A stretch of 64,000 bases of DNA from Enterovibrio baiacu (GTDB lineage: Bacteria > Pseudomonadota > Gammaproteobacteria > Enterobacterales > Vibrionaceae). How positions within the stretch are numbered: the stretch's first letter is position 1; each line of letters starts with the position of its first letter. Under the pieces are notes generated by a model. That model searched no databases. It worked only from the letters and a program-made list of their open reading frames with translations, and had not been told where the DNA came from. Below, one piece after another: positions 45,493-55,728 of this stretch. The position numbers and the translations under genes are program-made. Location of the stretch: contig NZ_SCHN01000007.1 of NCBI RefSeq assembly GCF_004120195.1, positions 414,562 through 478,561 on the forward strand, read 5' to 3'.

Positions 45493-46521
45493 ATGAAAAA
45501 ATCCTTTGTTATCGCAGCGACGTCTAGCCTGCTTTTCTCCGCCTCAGTGCACGCCGAACAATTCTTGAACATCTACAACTGGTCAGAATACCTTCCTCAA
45601 CAACTGATCGAACAGTTCACCAAAGAAACCAACATCAAAGTGAATTACTCCACGTTCGAGAGTAACGAAACCATGTACGCCAAGTTGAAACTGCTCAACG
45701 CAAAGGGCTACGATTTGGTGGTGCCTTCGACGTACTACGTTTCTTTGCTGGCACAAGAAGACTTGCTGCACGCATTGGACAAAAGCAAAATTGCTGCCTT
45801 TGCCAACCTTGATGCGTCTATCCTTAATCAACCGTTTGACCCAGAAAACCGCTACTCCCTGCCATACATGTGGGGCAGCACCGGCATGGGTTACAACGCA
45901 GACATGGTTGACGGTAAAGATGTTAAGCGTTGGGCAGATCTTTGGAACGATGATTTCGCAGGCCAATTGCTCCTGACCGATGACGTACGTGACGTGTTCG
46001 GTATGGCGCTCATCATGAATGGACACAGCGTTAACAGCCGCGATGAGAATGAAATTCGCCAAGCCTATGAAAAGCTGAAAACGCTCAAACCGAACGTGAC
46101 CCTGTTCAATTCAGACGCGCCGCATACCCCACTGATCATGGGCGAAGTAAACGTCGGTATGCAGTGGAACGGCACCGCGTATCGCGCAACGGTTGAAAAC
46201 CCAGCCATCCACTATGTTTACCCAGAAGAAGGCACGATTTTCTGGATGGACAACATCGTCATTCCAAAGCATGCAGAGAACAAAGATGCCGCTTATGCCT
46301 TCATCAACTTCTTGATGAAACCGGAAAACCAAGCGGTATTGGTGGAAGAAATTGGTTATGCCGTGCCAAACCTAGGCGCGCTAAAACACCTTCCTGATGC
46401 GCTGAGAAACAGCGACGTTATCTTCCCTCCCACAGAGGTGAAGCAGAAAGGTCAATTCCTGTCAGACATCGGTGATGCCGTGTCTATCTACAACCAATAC
46501 TGGCTGGAGCTAAAGAAATAA
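45493..46521 (+). CDS. PotD-like polyamine ABC transporter substrate-binding protein
   Basis: A 342-residue periplasmic binding protein of the PotD/PotF family. The signal peptide KKSFVIAATSSLLFSASVHA precedes EQFLNIYNWSEYLPQQLIEQF, the family hallmark. Aromatic ligand residues are expected in the segments GYDLVVPSTYYVS and PYMWGSTGMGYN. The gene overlaps the next one by one base (TAATG), so its product is coupled to an acetylpolyamine amidohydrolase. No potABC genes are adjacent, so it must use a membrane complex encoded elsewhere. The probable ligand is a polyamine, perhaps an acetylated one. Confidence 0.9.
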   Translation: MKKSFVIAATSSLLFSASVHAEQFLNIYNWSEYLPQQLIEQFTKETNIKVNYSTFESNETMYAKLKLLNAKGYDLVVPSTYYVSLLAQEDLLHALDKSKIAAFANLDASILNQPFDPENRYSLPYMWGSTGMGYNADMVDGKDVKRWADLWNDDFAGQLLLTDDVRDVFGMALIMNGHSVNSRDENEIRQAYEKLKTLKPNVTLFNSDAPHTPLIMGEVNVGMQWNGTAYRATVENPAIHYVYPEEGTIFWMDNIVIPKHAENKDAAYAFINFLMKPENQAVLVEEIGYAVPNLGALKHLPDALRNSDVIFPPTEVKQKGQFLSDIGDAVSIYNQYWLELKK

Positions 46522-47561
46522 TGAAGGTTATCTACAGCGAGAAGCAAAAGCTTCACCAAGTAAAATACGAATTCCTTGGCGGCGAGCCAACGGCGTGTTT
46601 TGAAAAACCAGAACGCGCAGACATGGTGCTTAACGCCATTAATAGCGATGGCGGCTATCAGGTTATTGAACCACAAACGTTCGGCACCGACCCAATGTTG
46701 TGGGTGCATACCCCAGATTACGTAGAATTCCTGCAAAACGCATGGAACGAGTGGGAAGCCACTTACGGCCCTGAACATGATGCGTCACCGTACTGCTTTG
46801 CCCCAGCTCGCCACCTTCGTAACCGCGTGCCTAAAGACATTGAAGGCAAACTGGGGTACTACAGTTTCGACATGACTGCAGCGATAACCAAAACCAGCTT
46901 TGACGCCATTTCATCTGCCGTCGATTGCGCTCTTACAGGTGTTGATGTGCTGATGAATGGCGAAAACGCCGCATTCGCATTGTGCCGTCCGCCAGGTCAC
47001 CACGCTGCGCCAGATTTGATGGGCGGTTACTGCTACATCAACAATGCCGCCATCGCCGCCGAAGGCTTGCGCCGCCAAGGCCACGAGAAAGTCGCGATCC
47101 TAGATATCGACTACCACCACGGCAACGGCACCCAGAGCATTTTCTACGACCGTGACGATGTGCTTTTTGTCTCGATTCACGGCGACCCAGATTACGATTA
47201 CCCGCACTATTTGGGGTTTGATGATGAACACGGTGAAGGCAAAGGCGAAGGCTTCAACCTCAACCTGCCATTGCCACAAGGCAAAACCGATTGGTCGCTG
47301 TATCGCCCAGCCCTTGAAACCGCCATCGCGCGAATTCGCAGCTTTGGTGCTGAGTCTCTGGTGGTTTCATTGGGTATGGACACGTATGAGCACGATCCAA
47401 TCAGCCACTTCAAACTCAAGCTTGAAGACTACCTGAACATCGGGAAGATGGTTGGCGAGCTTGGCCTGCCAACGCTGTTTGTGTTTGAAGGTGGTTACGC
47501 GGTTGACGACCTCGGCCACAACACCGTTGCTGTGTTGAACGGGTTTAAGTCCGCCTGCTAA
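46521..47561 (+). CDS. Acetylpolyamine amidohydrolase (class II histone deacetylase family)
   Basis: A 346-residue zinc hydrolase that removes acetyl groups from acetylated polyamines. Family motifs are intact: FALCRPPGHHAAPDLMGGY (the HH pair), LDIDYHHGNGTQSIFY (zinc Asp and His) and SLGMDTYEHDPIS with the third metal ligand. The C-terminal FVFEGGYAV holds the catalytic tyrosine loop. Bacterial ApaH-type enzymes have this length and an N-terminal VIYSEKQKLHQV-like start. Translational coupling to a PotD-like protein supports uptake and deacetylation of acetylpolyamines. Confidence 0.92.
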   Translation: MKVIYSEKQKLHQVKYEFLGGEPTACFEKPERADMVLNAINSDGGYQVIEPQTFGTDPMLWVHTPDYVEFLQNAWNEWEATYGPEHDASPYCFAPARHLRNRVPKDIEGKLGYYSFDMTAAITKTSFDAISSAVDCALTGVDVLMNGENAAFALCRPPGHHAAPDLMGGYCYINNAAIAAEGLRRQGHEKVAILDIDYHHGNGTQSIFYDRDDVLFVSIHGDPDYDYPHYLGFDDEHGEGKGEGFNLNLPLPQGKTDWSLYRPALETAIARIRSFGAESLVVSLGMDTYEHDPISHFKLKLEDYLNIGKMVGELGLPTLFVFEGGYAVDDLGHNTVAVLNGFKSAC

Positions 47562-47579
47562 CTGCAGATATCGCAAACG

Positions 47580-47609
47580 AAAAAGCCTCACAAAAGTGTG
47601 AGGCTTTTT
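47580..47609. terminator. Bidirectional terminator between the amidohydrolase and MORN-repeat operons
   Basis: AAAAAGCCTCAC / GTGAGGCTTTTT with a short loop and A/T tracts on both sides, sitting between two convergent operons. Confidence 0.85.
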
Positions 47610-47676
47610 GCGAATCTAGCTTCGCTCCGTTTCAAAGGCGCTGAGATACGACGAAATATCAATCATTAAACTGCAG

Positions 47677-49362
47677 CTAATTTTCAAACTGCAACTGTCC
47701 AGCATCACTACCATCAGGATATTGTCCGGTCCACATACCCACTTTCTCCCCTGCGCGATAAACACCCGACCACATTGCGGTTTTACTTTTTTCAGGAATA
47801 ACGGTTTGCCATTCTCCCTCTTCCTTGCCGTCCACAAAGTTGCCTTTTGACCAAAGCGTACCGTCATCCCTGTATGATTCTGAAAGGCCATGCTGAATAC
47901 CGTTGTCATAGGTGTCCAACCGATCTAACCCTCCCAAACGGTAGTATTTTTTAACTTCACCATGGTATTCGCCCTTCTTGTTATAGTTAAAGACGCGCTT
48001 ACCATCCCAGTCATACTCCCAATAACCGTATTTCTCACCCTCAAAATACTCGCCCTGCTCGATGATTTCACCAAACTGTGTCACCGAAAATTTGCCATGC
48101 TTAACACCATGTTTATAGTGCTGTTTCCTTGCTTTATGATCCACGAGTTGAGTGAAATACAGGTTATGATATTCTCCATCAATGGTTTCCGTACGATGCG
48201 ATAGTTCGCCTTCGTCAAAAAACTCAGTCAGCTTCCAAGCCTTACTTTCATCTTCCTGAAGCCTTGACGTGACAACACCCTTTCGATATCGATATTCATC
48301 ACTGGTACGTTCGCCGTTTTCATTGAAACTCACAGAGAGATCGAAGGTTTTCTCGCCTTGTTGATTGAATTCTTTTTTCGCGATCAAACGACTGTCAGCG
48401 TCGTATTCATAAAGGGTCTCAACAACATCACTCTGCTGATGAAATACGCGCTGCTCACCCACTTTCTTTCCATCCATATAATGATAGATTTTCGTGGTAT
48501 TTCCGACTTCGTCATACTCAGTTGAAACGCCATGCAGCTCGCCAGCAACAAAGTGTTGTTCAGACGACAGTTGGCCATCGCCATACCAATTCAGCGTCAC
48601 GCCATGCTCTTCATTGTTCTTGTAGTTTTGCTGTTGAATTTTGTTGCCGGCTTTGTCGTACCGATTAAACACACCTTCATACTGATTAAACGCGGATTGA
48701 CCGTCACTCTTTAGCTGCCCGTCAACATAGTACGCTCGGTATTTCCCATGGCGCTGACCATGTTGAAAGTTCATCTCGTAATTTATATTGCCATTTGGGT
48801 AGTAGTTAAACATCGGCCCATGCATCTCTCCATCAAGCCAAGTGGTTAAAGACCTGACGGAACCATCATGCTGATAGCTGATGCTTTCACCCGTCTGTTT
48901 TCCATCCAACATTTCAAATTCTTCAGACACGTGACCATTTGAATAGAAGACCTTTTGCGCCCCATTCAAAACACCGTCCACATAATGTTGTTCTTTTTTC
49001 AAATCGCCAGAAGAGTATGTCTGCTTCAATCCGTGTTCTTTGCCTTCACTATTTTTGTGTCCCTTAGATTTAATCACCCCTTTCCACGTATAGTACTCAT
49101 AGTCCCCAACGATGTTCCCTCTCGCAGGCTCTTTGGCGTTAAACCCACCTTTAAAGTAGACAGTGTCGTACTCAACAAAATAGACAACCACCGGCCACTT
49201 TCTGTCTTGCTCCGCAAGAGGCTCCGTTATGTAGTACTTGGCCTTCTTATCACCGGTAACCAGCTTTAAACTGGCATCAAGTAATATTCGTTCCGCAAAA
49301 ACCGATGACGTCATCAATAGTGAACATATCATGAGTGTGGCTAGCGTAAAAAAGCGCATCAA
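47677..49362 (-). CDS. Exported MORN/YwqK-repeat protein, distal gene of the three-gene operon
   Basis: A 561-residue exported protein. The signal peptide MRFFTLATLMICSLLMTSSV ends near VFA-ER. A conserved N-terminal unit (AKYYITEPLAEQDRKWPVVV) is shared with the neighbouring 634-residue protein. The rest is a long array of MORN_2-type beta-hairpin repeats of about 22-24 residues, for example YYPNGNINYEMNFQHGQRHG and NWYGDGQLSSEQHFVAGELHG. Databases often label such proteins YwqK-family antitoxin, but nothing here shows a toxin partner. It is probably periplasmic or surface located. Confidence 0.85.
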   Translation of the reverse strand: MMRFFTLATLMICSLLMTSSVFAERILLDASLKLVTGDKKAKYYITEPLAEQDRKWPVVVYFVEYDTVYFKGGFNAKEPARGNIVGDYEYYTWKGVIKSKGHKNSEGKEHGLKQTYSSGDLKKEQHYVDGVLNGAQKVFYSNGHVSEEFEMLDGKQTGESISYQHDGSVRSLTTWLDGEMHGPMFNYYPNGNINYEMNFQHGQRHGKYRAYYVDGQLKSDGQSAFNQYEGVFNRYDKAGNKIQQQNYKNNEEHGVTLNWYGDGQLSSEQHFVAGELHGVSTEYDEVGNTTKIYHYMDGKKVGEQRVFHQQSDVVETLYEYDADSRLIAKKEFNQQGEKTFDLSVSFNENGERTSDEYRYRKGVVTSRLQEDESKAWKLTEFFDEGELSHRTETIDGEYHNLYFTQLVDHKARKQHYKHGVKHGKFSVTQFGEIIEQGEYFEGEKYGYWEYDWDGKRVFNYNKKGEYHGEVKKYYRLGGLDRLDTYDNGIQHGLSESYRDDGTLWSKGNFVDGKEEGEWQTVIPEKSKTAMWSGVYRAGEKVGMWTGQYPDGSDAGQLQFEN

Positions 49363-49464
49363 TCCCTCGCTAAATGCTTTTGGATAAAATTATTTCTCAA
49401 TAAGAAACGGCACCCTTCTGGGTGCCTAGATATTGCCTGGTTATAGCTTTGGTTATAAATAGGG

Positions 49465-51369
49465 CTATTTGTCATCACCAAACAGGAACGACGACGCATC
49501 GTCCTCATCACTGCTCTTTACATATTTCCCCATGTCATAGCTTTGTGTCTGATAAATACGGCCATCAGTTCCATAGGTATCGATATCGCCATCCAACTCA
49601 TCATCGACATAACGTTCAACGCGTTTTAAATCGCCGCTTTCACCAAAGTAATAGAAGGTGCCTTGCTTGCGGCCTTGAAGGTCATATTGCTCGCGACCCA
49701 GCTCATAACCTGCCGCTGATTGCGCATACCACTTCCCGTTTTTTTTGCCTTGTTGATAGCTGCCAGACCAAAGCACAACATCGTATTCATGGTCTTCTTG
49801 ATGTTGCCATTGCCCGTCTCTTTCGCCATCAACATAGTTACCCTTAGCGAGTAACATGCCGTGGTGGTTGTAGTTTTCGGTAAAGCCATGACGTTTACCA
49901 TTGAGGTAATGCTCCGACGTGGTTCGCTGACCACCCGCGTTCACCTGAGTCAGTTCGCCATGCAGTTGGCCTTTGCGGTTATAGTTCTCAGTGCGGACGG
50001 TGCCATCGAAGTGCATGACCCAAGTACCGCTTTTCTTACCTTGATGGTAAGTGCCACTTTCTACTGGTTCACCCGTCGACGAAACAACAAGGCGCTTGCC
50101 ATGTCGGACCCCATGTTGGTAGTGGGTCGTTTCCATGTTGTTTGTATAGACATCCAATTGGATAAAAGCCTTGTTTCGCTTCCCGTTAACTTCTTCTGAA
50201 CGGCGTGTCAGCTGGCCACTGTTGTCGAAGCGCTCTTCCAATTCCCATTTCTTCTGAGCATTTGTTTGAATACGCGAGATCAGCACACCGTCACGATATG
50301 TCTTCTCATCGCTGATTTTTCTTTGGTTGGGGTAAGAGGCAACATATTCGTAGGTCAATTCACCCTTCTTATTGAATCGCGTTTTAGACCTAACTTTGCC
50401 GTTATTGTTGATAATGGTTTCTTCTTGCACCGCATCAACTTGGTCGAAATACGTTCGCTGTGCGCCTCTTTGTTTTCCTTTAACGAGGTTGTTGGTGCGT
50501 TCTAAGTTGCCGGATTCATAATAGTGCGTCACTGCGCCATGTTGTTTTCCATCGCGGTAGTGCTCCTCAAAGCGCAGCTTTCCTCCTATATGCCACCCAC
50601 GGACAACACCGTGTTTCTTTCCCCTCTTGTATGGGGTTTCTAGGTACAAAAAGCCATTCTCGTTGTAGGAGTAGCCGAGCCCGTCTGTCTTATCATCAAC
50701 GTAATTGACGCGATGCGAAACTTGCCCGTTTTTATAGAAACTGGCGTATTCACCATGCACTTTGTCCATCTTGTAGTTGACGCTGTAACGCTTCGCACCA
50801 TTTGGGTAGTAGTACAATTGAAGGCCATCTGACATTCCATCAACGAAGTGAAAACGGTGCGACACCGTTCCATCTTCAAAGTAATGGATGTTCTCCCCCT
50901 CTTTGTTACCGTTTCGGTTGGTGTATTCTTCTTCAACGCTACCATCTAGATAGAAGCTTCGATTGATTCCGTGCCTTTTGCCCGCAACAAACTCAGCTTC
51001 TTCAATTAACACACCATCTTCGTTATATAAGCGCGTTAACCCTTCATACTGCCCTTTCTCGTTCCGTCTACCGGTAGACAGCAAGTTGCCGTTGTCATGA
51101 TAAATTTTGTAATCGCCGACAGATTTCCCTGTGGAGATATCCGCGCTGTTAAACGTACCCTCAAAATTGAGTATTTCCCCACCCTGAAAGTAGACGTTAA
51201 CAGGCCATACGCCATCTCGTTCAACCAGAGGTTCTGCGAGGTAATAACTGGCTTGAGATTCGGTTTTAACAATATTCCAGTCGTCATCTAACCAAATGGG
51301 AGCAGCCCAAGCTACCGACACGCTTAACAACGATGCGAGAGGAAATATATGCTTCAGTATCGATTGCAT
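49465..51369 (-). CDS. Exported MORN/YwqK-repeat protein, middle gene of the three-gene operon
   Basis: A 634-residue exported paralogue of the next gene. The signal peptide QSILKHIFPLASLLSVSVAW ends near AWA-AP. The N-terminal unit ASYYLAEPLVERDGVWPVNV corresponds to the same unit in its neighbour. MORN_2 repeats follow through most of the length (for example YYPNGAKRYSVNYKMDKVHG and HYYESGNLERTNNLVKGKQRG), and the C terminus is an acidic serine-rich tail (KSSDEDDASSFLFGDDK). The start at 51369 has AGGGGTAAGG upstream, within and just after the preceding stop; the frame runs to 51408 but that start lies inside the upstream gene. Confidence 0.85.
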   Translation of the reverse strand: MQSILKHIFPLASLLSVSVAWAAPIWLDDDWNIVKTESQASYYLAEPLVERDGVWPVNVYFQGGEILNFEGTFNSADISTGKSVGDYKIYHDNGNLLSTGRRNEKGQYEGLTRLYNEDGVLIEEAEFVAGKRHGINRSFYLDGSVEEEYTNRNGNKEGENIHYFEDGTVSHRFHFVDGMSDGLQLYYYPNGAKRYSVNYKMDKVHGEYASFYKNGQVSHRVNYVDDKTDGLGYSYNENGFLYLETPYKRGKKHGVVRGWHIGGKLRFEEHYRDGKQHGAVTHYYESGNLERTNNLVKGKQRGAQRTYFDQVDAVQEETIINNNGKVRSKTRFNKKGELTYEYVASYPNQRKISDEKTYRDGVLISRIQTNAQKKWELEERFDNSGQLTRRSEEVNGKRNKAFIQLDVYTNNMETTHYQHGVRHGKRLVVSSTGEPVESGTYHQGKKSGTWVMHFDGTVRTENYNRKGQLHGELTQVNAGGQRTTSEHYLNGKRHGFTENYNHHGMLLAKGNYVDGERDGQWQHQEDHEYDVVLWSGSYQQGKKNGKWYAQSAAGYELGREQYDLQGRKQGTFYYFGESGDLKRVERYVDDELDGDIDTYGTDGRIYQTQSYDMGKYVKSSDEDDASSFLFGDDK

Positions 51370-51373
51370 CACC

Positions 51374-53671
51374 TTACCCCTTCTTGATCGGTGGGAGCTT
51401 GGTAACAAAGGTTCTTTCTAGCGGGTCACCTTCAATACTGTAGTGTTCGACACGAGAAATCTTGCCCGACATTTTGATATATTTGCGCTCAAAGAGCGTC
51501 TCTGAAAGCGGGCTATCAAGGGCAGTTAGCGCATTACCGTAACGATCGACCGGCAACAGTTTTTCGCCATGCTTATCGAATATTCGATAGCCGCTGATAA
51601 ACTGTTTCACAGTTTGCTCATGGTCGAAATCGACCACCGTACTCACATCGATCAGCCACGGAAGTGGGCTTGGGTTAATGGCGACTTCATCCCAAGAAGG
51701 TTTACCTTCACACGCAAAGCGCGTGGTGATTTCTAAGTCGTAGAAATAGCGTCGTATGCCATCTGGTGTTGTGAGTTGATAGGCCGACGTATTGTCTTCA
51801 ATTTTTGTCGGCCCACCCGCGACGTCGTTGCTGGTTTTCGATTGCGGTTTCCATACCAAAGAATGACCGTTAATTTCTGGCGCGTTATCAATGCTAAATT
51901 GACACACGTTCTCCCATTCATGCGGTAGAGCGATAACCGCGTTGTGAAATGATTCGGTAGCAATAGCCAAGTCATTATTGAAATCAAACGTCGATGCTTG
52001 CTCGCTAGGTGTTGTCTCGTCTTCACCATCGAAGAAAGAATCATTTTGCGGCACTAGGCCCATCGGCGGCATTTCAGCACTGGACAAGAACAACGCTTTG
52101 TCCCAGAACACAACTTCACGAGTAAAGCTTGGAGCGTCACTTAGACGATGCACAATGAACGTCACTTCAGTCGGTGCCGCTAATAGCCTGACGACCATTG
52201 TCTGCGGTTGAAGCACTGGGTTCCCCAAAAAGCTAAACATTTGCTTCGAGCTAGGAACCAGCCATTGCGGGATGGTTTGATCTGATGGGAAACTGATTTG
52301 TCCTTGCATACCACCAACAACGGGCGCGAGACGGCTATGGGAGGTATTGGCATATTCAAGTCGGTATTCGTTTTGTGTTCCTGCAACCAAGGTGGCGGTG
52401 AGCGTAATGTCTCCCAACTGGAATGTTTGTGTTTTCCCGCCCTTCCAAGGCAGGTTGTAACGCGTTTCTGACGCATCGAAGTAATCAATATGCGCAGCAA
52501 GGGTTTCCAGTTCTTCGAGCTTGCTGCCGATATTCCAGCCTAAGGGCTGAACGTCCGCGGAAATATTCATCCCTTGATCGATGAATTGCTGATCTAGCGG
52601 TGAAGCAAACATCACATCGAGAGGCTGACCATTGCTAAACGCTGTCACATCACGAAAAGCTATACGGCCTAACGGTTGTTCCCGAGCGATATCCGTAGGG
52701 TAAGAAAGCAAAAAGCCCGCCTCTTGTTCAAGCATCATCCCACGCTCATAAGGCAGAACATCCTCAGCAGTTAGCAAAACGTTTGATGGATTGCTATCTG
52801 GTAAGGGGGACATATCAAACCAATGCTCCTCTTCGTCATAGAAGGTGTTGTTAAATATTTCAGCGTACGTGCCGATGGCTTCTTCTTCAGGAAGCATGGC
52901 AAAAGCAAATTGCGTCATCTTGGTTTGGCCGTAAACCTCAACGGGAAGATTCATCACAAGCAGCATTTTTTCTAACCAACCCGTCGCACGATTGATTTCT
53001 ATTTGGCCAAATAGCTGTTTGTCTAAAGAAGGTGTTTCTGCCGAAGAAGTTCCCGAGACCTGAGAAGAAGCTTCTTTGTCTTGCGAAGACATCGTTGCAT
53101 ACACGGTGCTTTCAGAAACAGACTTAAGCGTTAAAGTGACTGGAACGCCTTTAAAATTCGTCAATTGAACTTGGCTGCCTTCCTTCACTGGAATAGATTG
53201 AATGAATCCTGGTGCGGTAATTGTTGATTGCAAGCCGTTAATCAAGATCTGACCACCTCGATCGACAAACGTCTCCCATTGGTCTTTATTTCTTGCCGTA
53301 AACTCGGATAGCTCGCCGCTTTCCGAATTCAGAGAAACATCAAAGCCAGCGCTAAATATGTTCTGTATCTGCTGGTTACTTCTGGACGAATCCACACTTG
53401 AAAAGCCAGAACGCCCTATCGCAAATTGCAAGTGCTCAGGTGTAACATGCAAGCTCAGCGCGCCACCCGCTTGTTCCACTTTATAATGAAGCAGACTCTC
53501 GCTGAGCATCACCGTTTCAGGATGAGTTGCCAGATCACGGGTGGTATGGGCGTACGCCCAGTAGCGTTTTTCATCACCTATCTCTGGGGAGAAAGTGACA
53601 GACTCACCACAAGCTGTAAGGAATAAAACGATTGGTAAAAAAAGAGTTCTAAAACAATTATTCTGGTGCAT
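51374..53671 (-). CDS. Large lipoprotein of unknown function, first gene of the MORN-repeat operon
   Basis: A 765-residue protein with a lipoprotein signal peptide: HQNNCFRTLFLPIVLFLTAC, lipobox LTAC, Gly at +2 and Glu at +3. I recognise no domain. The sequence is rich in beta-strand segments with an internal Ser/Thr-rich linker (SSQVSGTSSAETPS), and cysteines occur near the C terminus (VCQFSID, RFACEGK). The start at 53671 begins the signal peptide; the frame extends to 53743 without support. Four bases separate it from the first MORN-repeat gene, so the lipoprotein and the repeat proteins probably act together at the envelope. Confidence 0.75.
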   Translation of the reverse strand: MHQNNCFRTLFLPIVLFLTACGESVTFSPEIGDEKRYWAYAHTTRDLATHPETVMLSESLLHYKVEQAGGALSLHVTPEHLQFAIGRSGFSSVDSSRSNQQIQNIFSAGFDVSLNSESGELSEFTARNKDQWETFVDRGGQILINGLQSTITAPGFIQSIPVKEGSQVQLTNFKGVPVTLTLKSVSESTVYATMSSQDKEASSQVSGTSSAETPSLDKQLFGQIEINRATGWLEKMLLVMNLPVEVYGQTKMTQFAFAMLPEEEAIGTYAEIFNNTFYDEEEHWFDMSPLPDSNPSNVLLTAEDVLPYERGMMLEQEAGFLLSYPTDIAREQPLGRIAFRDVTAFSNGQPLDVMFASPLDQQFIDQGMNISADVQPLGWNIGSKLEELETLAAHIDYFDASETRYNLPWKGGKTQTFQLGDITLTATLVAGTQNEYRLEYANTSHSRLAPVVGGMQGQISFPSDQTIPQWLVPSSKQMFSFLGNPVLQPQTMVVRLLAAPTEVTFIVHRLSDAPSFTREVVFWDKALFLSSAEMPPMGLVPQNDSFFDGEDETTPSEQASTFDFNNDLAIATESFHNAVIALPHEWENVCQFSIDNAPEINGHSLVWKPQSKTSNDVAGGPTKIEDNTSAYQLTTPDGIRRYFYDLEITTRFACEGKPSWDEVAINPSPLPWLIDVSTVVDFDHEQTVKQFISGYRIFDKHGEKLLPVDRYGNALTALDSPLSETLFERKYIKMSGKISRVEHYSIEGDPLERTFVTKLPPIKKG

Positions 53672-53961
53672 CCATCTATTCCAAAACAAATAAAACCGTA
53701 AGTAGGTGGGGACAACAAAGGCGATCGGAGCATCATCTAGCAATGGCTAAGATCACACGGTGTTTTCTCGCTGTATTTGGCATGTAAACTATCCATGTTT
53801 AACTCAAGTTTCAGGTAACATTTTGCCAACAGTCACTCTTCAACGCGCGCTATATTTACACCACAACATATTGATTTAAAATTCGATTCTAGATTTCCGC
53901 GCCGACTTCAAATATTGAACTGAATGCATTTGCAACTAGCATTTTTATGACAGTGAACAAT

Positions 53962-53991
53962 AAAAAAACCGCCTCGAAGGGCGGCTTTTTG
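53962..53991 (-). terminator. Terminator of the Dcu transporter gene
   Basis: Read on the minus strand, AAAAAGCCGCC and GGCGGTTTTTTT flank a six-base loop 25 bp after the transporter stop. The remainder of the 344-bp gap to the MORN operon start shows no gene. Confidence 0.8.
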
Positions 53992-54015
53992 TATCGCTAG
54001 TTTCAGCGTCAGTAA

Positions 54016-55329
54016 TTACAAAACAAAACCTGCAAAGATAAAGCCGAAGATAATACTGAACACCATGCTCAACAGACCAGGGATCATAAAGCTGTGGTTG
54101 AAGATGTACTTACCAATTTTGGTGGTGCCTGTGCGGTCAAAGTCGATTGACGCAATGATTGGACCGTAGTTAGGAATGAAGAAGTAACCGTTCACCGCAA
54201 CGAACGTCGCAATAATCACTTCCACCGGTAACTCAAGTGCAATGGCGACTGGCACCAATACTGCCGTGGTCGCACCTTGGCTGTTTACCATGACAGACAA
54301 ACCGAACAGCGCAAATGCAAACGTCCACGGCGCCACTTCTACAAGCCCAGACACGGTTTCTTTCACGATGTCTCCGTGACCTGCGATGAAGGTGTCACCC
54401 AACCACGCAATACCAAAGATTGCTACGATAGCGCGCATACCTGCATGGAACACTGAACCTTGCGTGATTTCATTACCATCAGGCTTACAAATCAAAATGA
54501 TCAACGCACCCATTGATAGCATAATGATTTCAATGGTGTGTGCCATGCCCATGGCAGAACCGTCAAACTGAGGACGAAGTGCTGGGAATGCACCCATGAT
54601 GACTACCGCCAACGCACCAAACAAGAACAGGCCAACCGCCGTTTTCGCTTGTGGTTTAACCACGATTTCCGCCACTTCCAATTCTTGTTCCATCTCTTGA
54701 CGGAACGCAGGATCTTGCATGCGACGTTGGTATTCAGGATCGTCTTTCAGCTCTTTACCCAGCTTGTTCACAATGACACATGCTGCGGCCAAACCAAGGA
54801 ATGTACCAGGAATGGTGATTGCCAAAACTTGCGCCAGCGTAATGCCTTGCGGCTCAAGGAACGCAACCAAAGCAACGACCGCTGCGGCGATTGGGCTCGC
54901 CACGATAGCAAACTGTGAAGCAATAACAGCCATACCCATTGGACGCTCAGGACGTACACCACTGCGACGGCTCACTTCCGCAATAACAGGAAGCACCGAA
55001 TACGCCACGTGGCCAGTACCCGCGAGGAAAGTAAAGAGGTATGTAACAAGCGGTGCGATAAAAGTGATGTGACGAGGATTTTTGCGCAAAATGCTTGAAG
55101 CGATCTTGATGAGGTAATCCAAACCGCCTGACGCTTGCATTGCCGCAGCCGCAGCAACAACCGCCATGATCATAAGCATCACATCAATCGGTGGGCTGGT
55201 AGGTTGAAGACCAAAACCGAAACTCAGAATGGCAAGACCGACTCCACCCAGAACACCTAACCCAATCCCGCCGATGCGAGCTCCTATAAGAATACAGCCG
55301 AGAACTATGAAAAACTCGATGAAAAACAC
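54016..55329 (-). CDS. Anaerobic C4-dicarboxylate transporter, DcuA/DcuB family
   Basis: A 437-residue inner-membrane carrier with about 12 helices, exchanging fumarate, malate, aspartate and succinate in anaerobic growth. Family motifs are [54 protein letters not shown] and the C-terminal [21 protein letters not shown]. It is closer to DcuB ([10 protein letters not shown]) than DcuA by eye. The start is taken as a GTG at 55329 because AGGAG lies six bases upstream; an ATG at 55374 would add 15 residues. It fits an anaerobic lifestyle together with tor and ldhA. Confidence 0.9.
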   Translation of the reverse strand: MFFIEFFIVLGCILIGARIGGIGLGVLGGVGLAILSFGFGLQPTSPPIDVMLMIMAVVAAAAAMQASGGLDYLIKIASSILRKNPRHITFIAPLVTYLFTFLAGTGHVAYSVLPVIAEVSRRSGVRPERPMGMAVIASQFAIVASPIAAAVVALVAFLEPQGITLAQVLAITIPGTFLGLAAACVIVNKLGKELKDDPEYQRRMQDPAFRQEMEQELEVAEIVVKPQAKTAVGLFLFGALAVVIMGAFPALRPQFDGSAMGMAHTIEIIMLSMGALIILICKPDGNEITQGSVFHAGMRAIVAIFGIAWLGDTFIAGHGDIVKETVSGLVEVAPWTFAFALFGLSVMVNSQGATTAVLVPVAIALELPVEVIIATFVAVNGYFFIPNYGPIIASIDFDRTGTTKIGKYIFNHSFMIPGLLSMVFSIIFGFIFAGFVL

Positions 55330-55728
55330 ATCAATCTCCTTGATGACAACGTTAATAATGAACTCGCGCATCATAGTTATTTGGCATCGCGAAATATTAG
55401 GTTTACATCACAGATAGGTTGCAACCAATTAGAATGAAATATCATGCTTTCAATAGTTTGGACTCATATCTACTTTTTAGGGGTTTACATAAATTGAAAA
55501 GAAATGGCGGAAATTTAGTGCTACAAACTTAAACAGGCAGCAGAACATACCCATTTTCTCTTCAGAGACTGGGCTTGAAAAACACGGCTTTGTAAGGCAT
55601 TTAGCCATGAAACAGAGAATCTTGAGACATTGATTCAAAGGATACTTTCTCTGACTGAAATCCGAGACGCTCCTCATGCCTACAATCCGCTACACTCGTT
55701 TTCAAGCAGTATCAAGGGAATGAAATAT

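Noticed and set aside
47677..51369. Toxin-antitoxin system suggested by the YwqK label for MORN repeats
   Set aside because: Both proteins have signal peptides and hundreds of residues of repeats; no toxin gene is adjacent, so the antitoxin name is not supported here.
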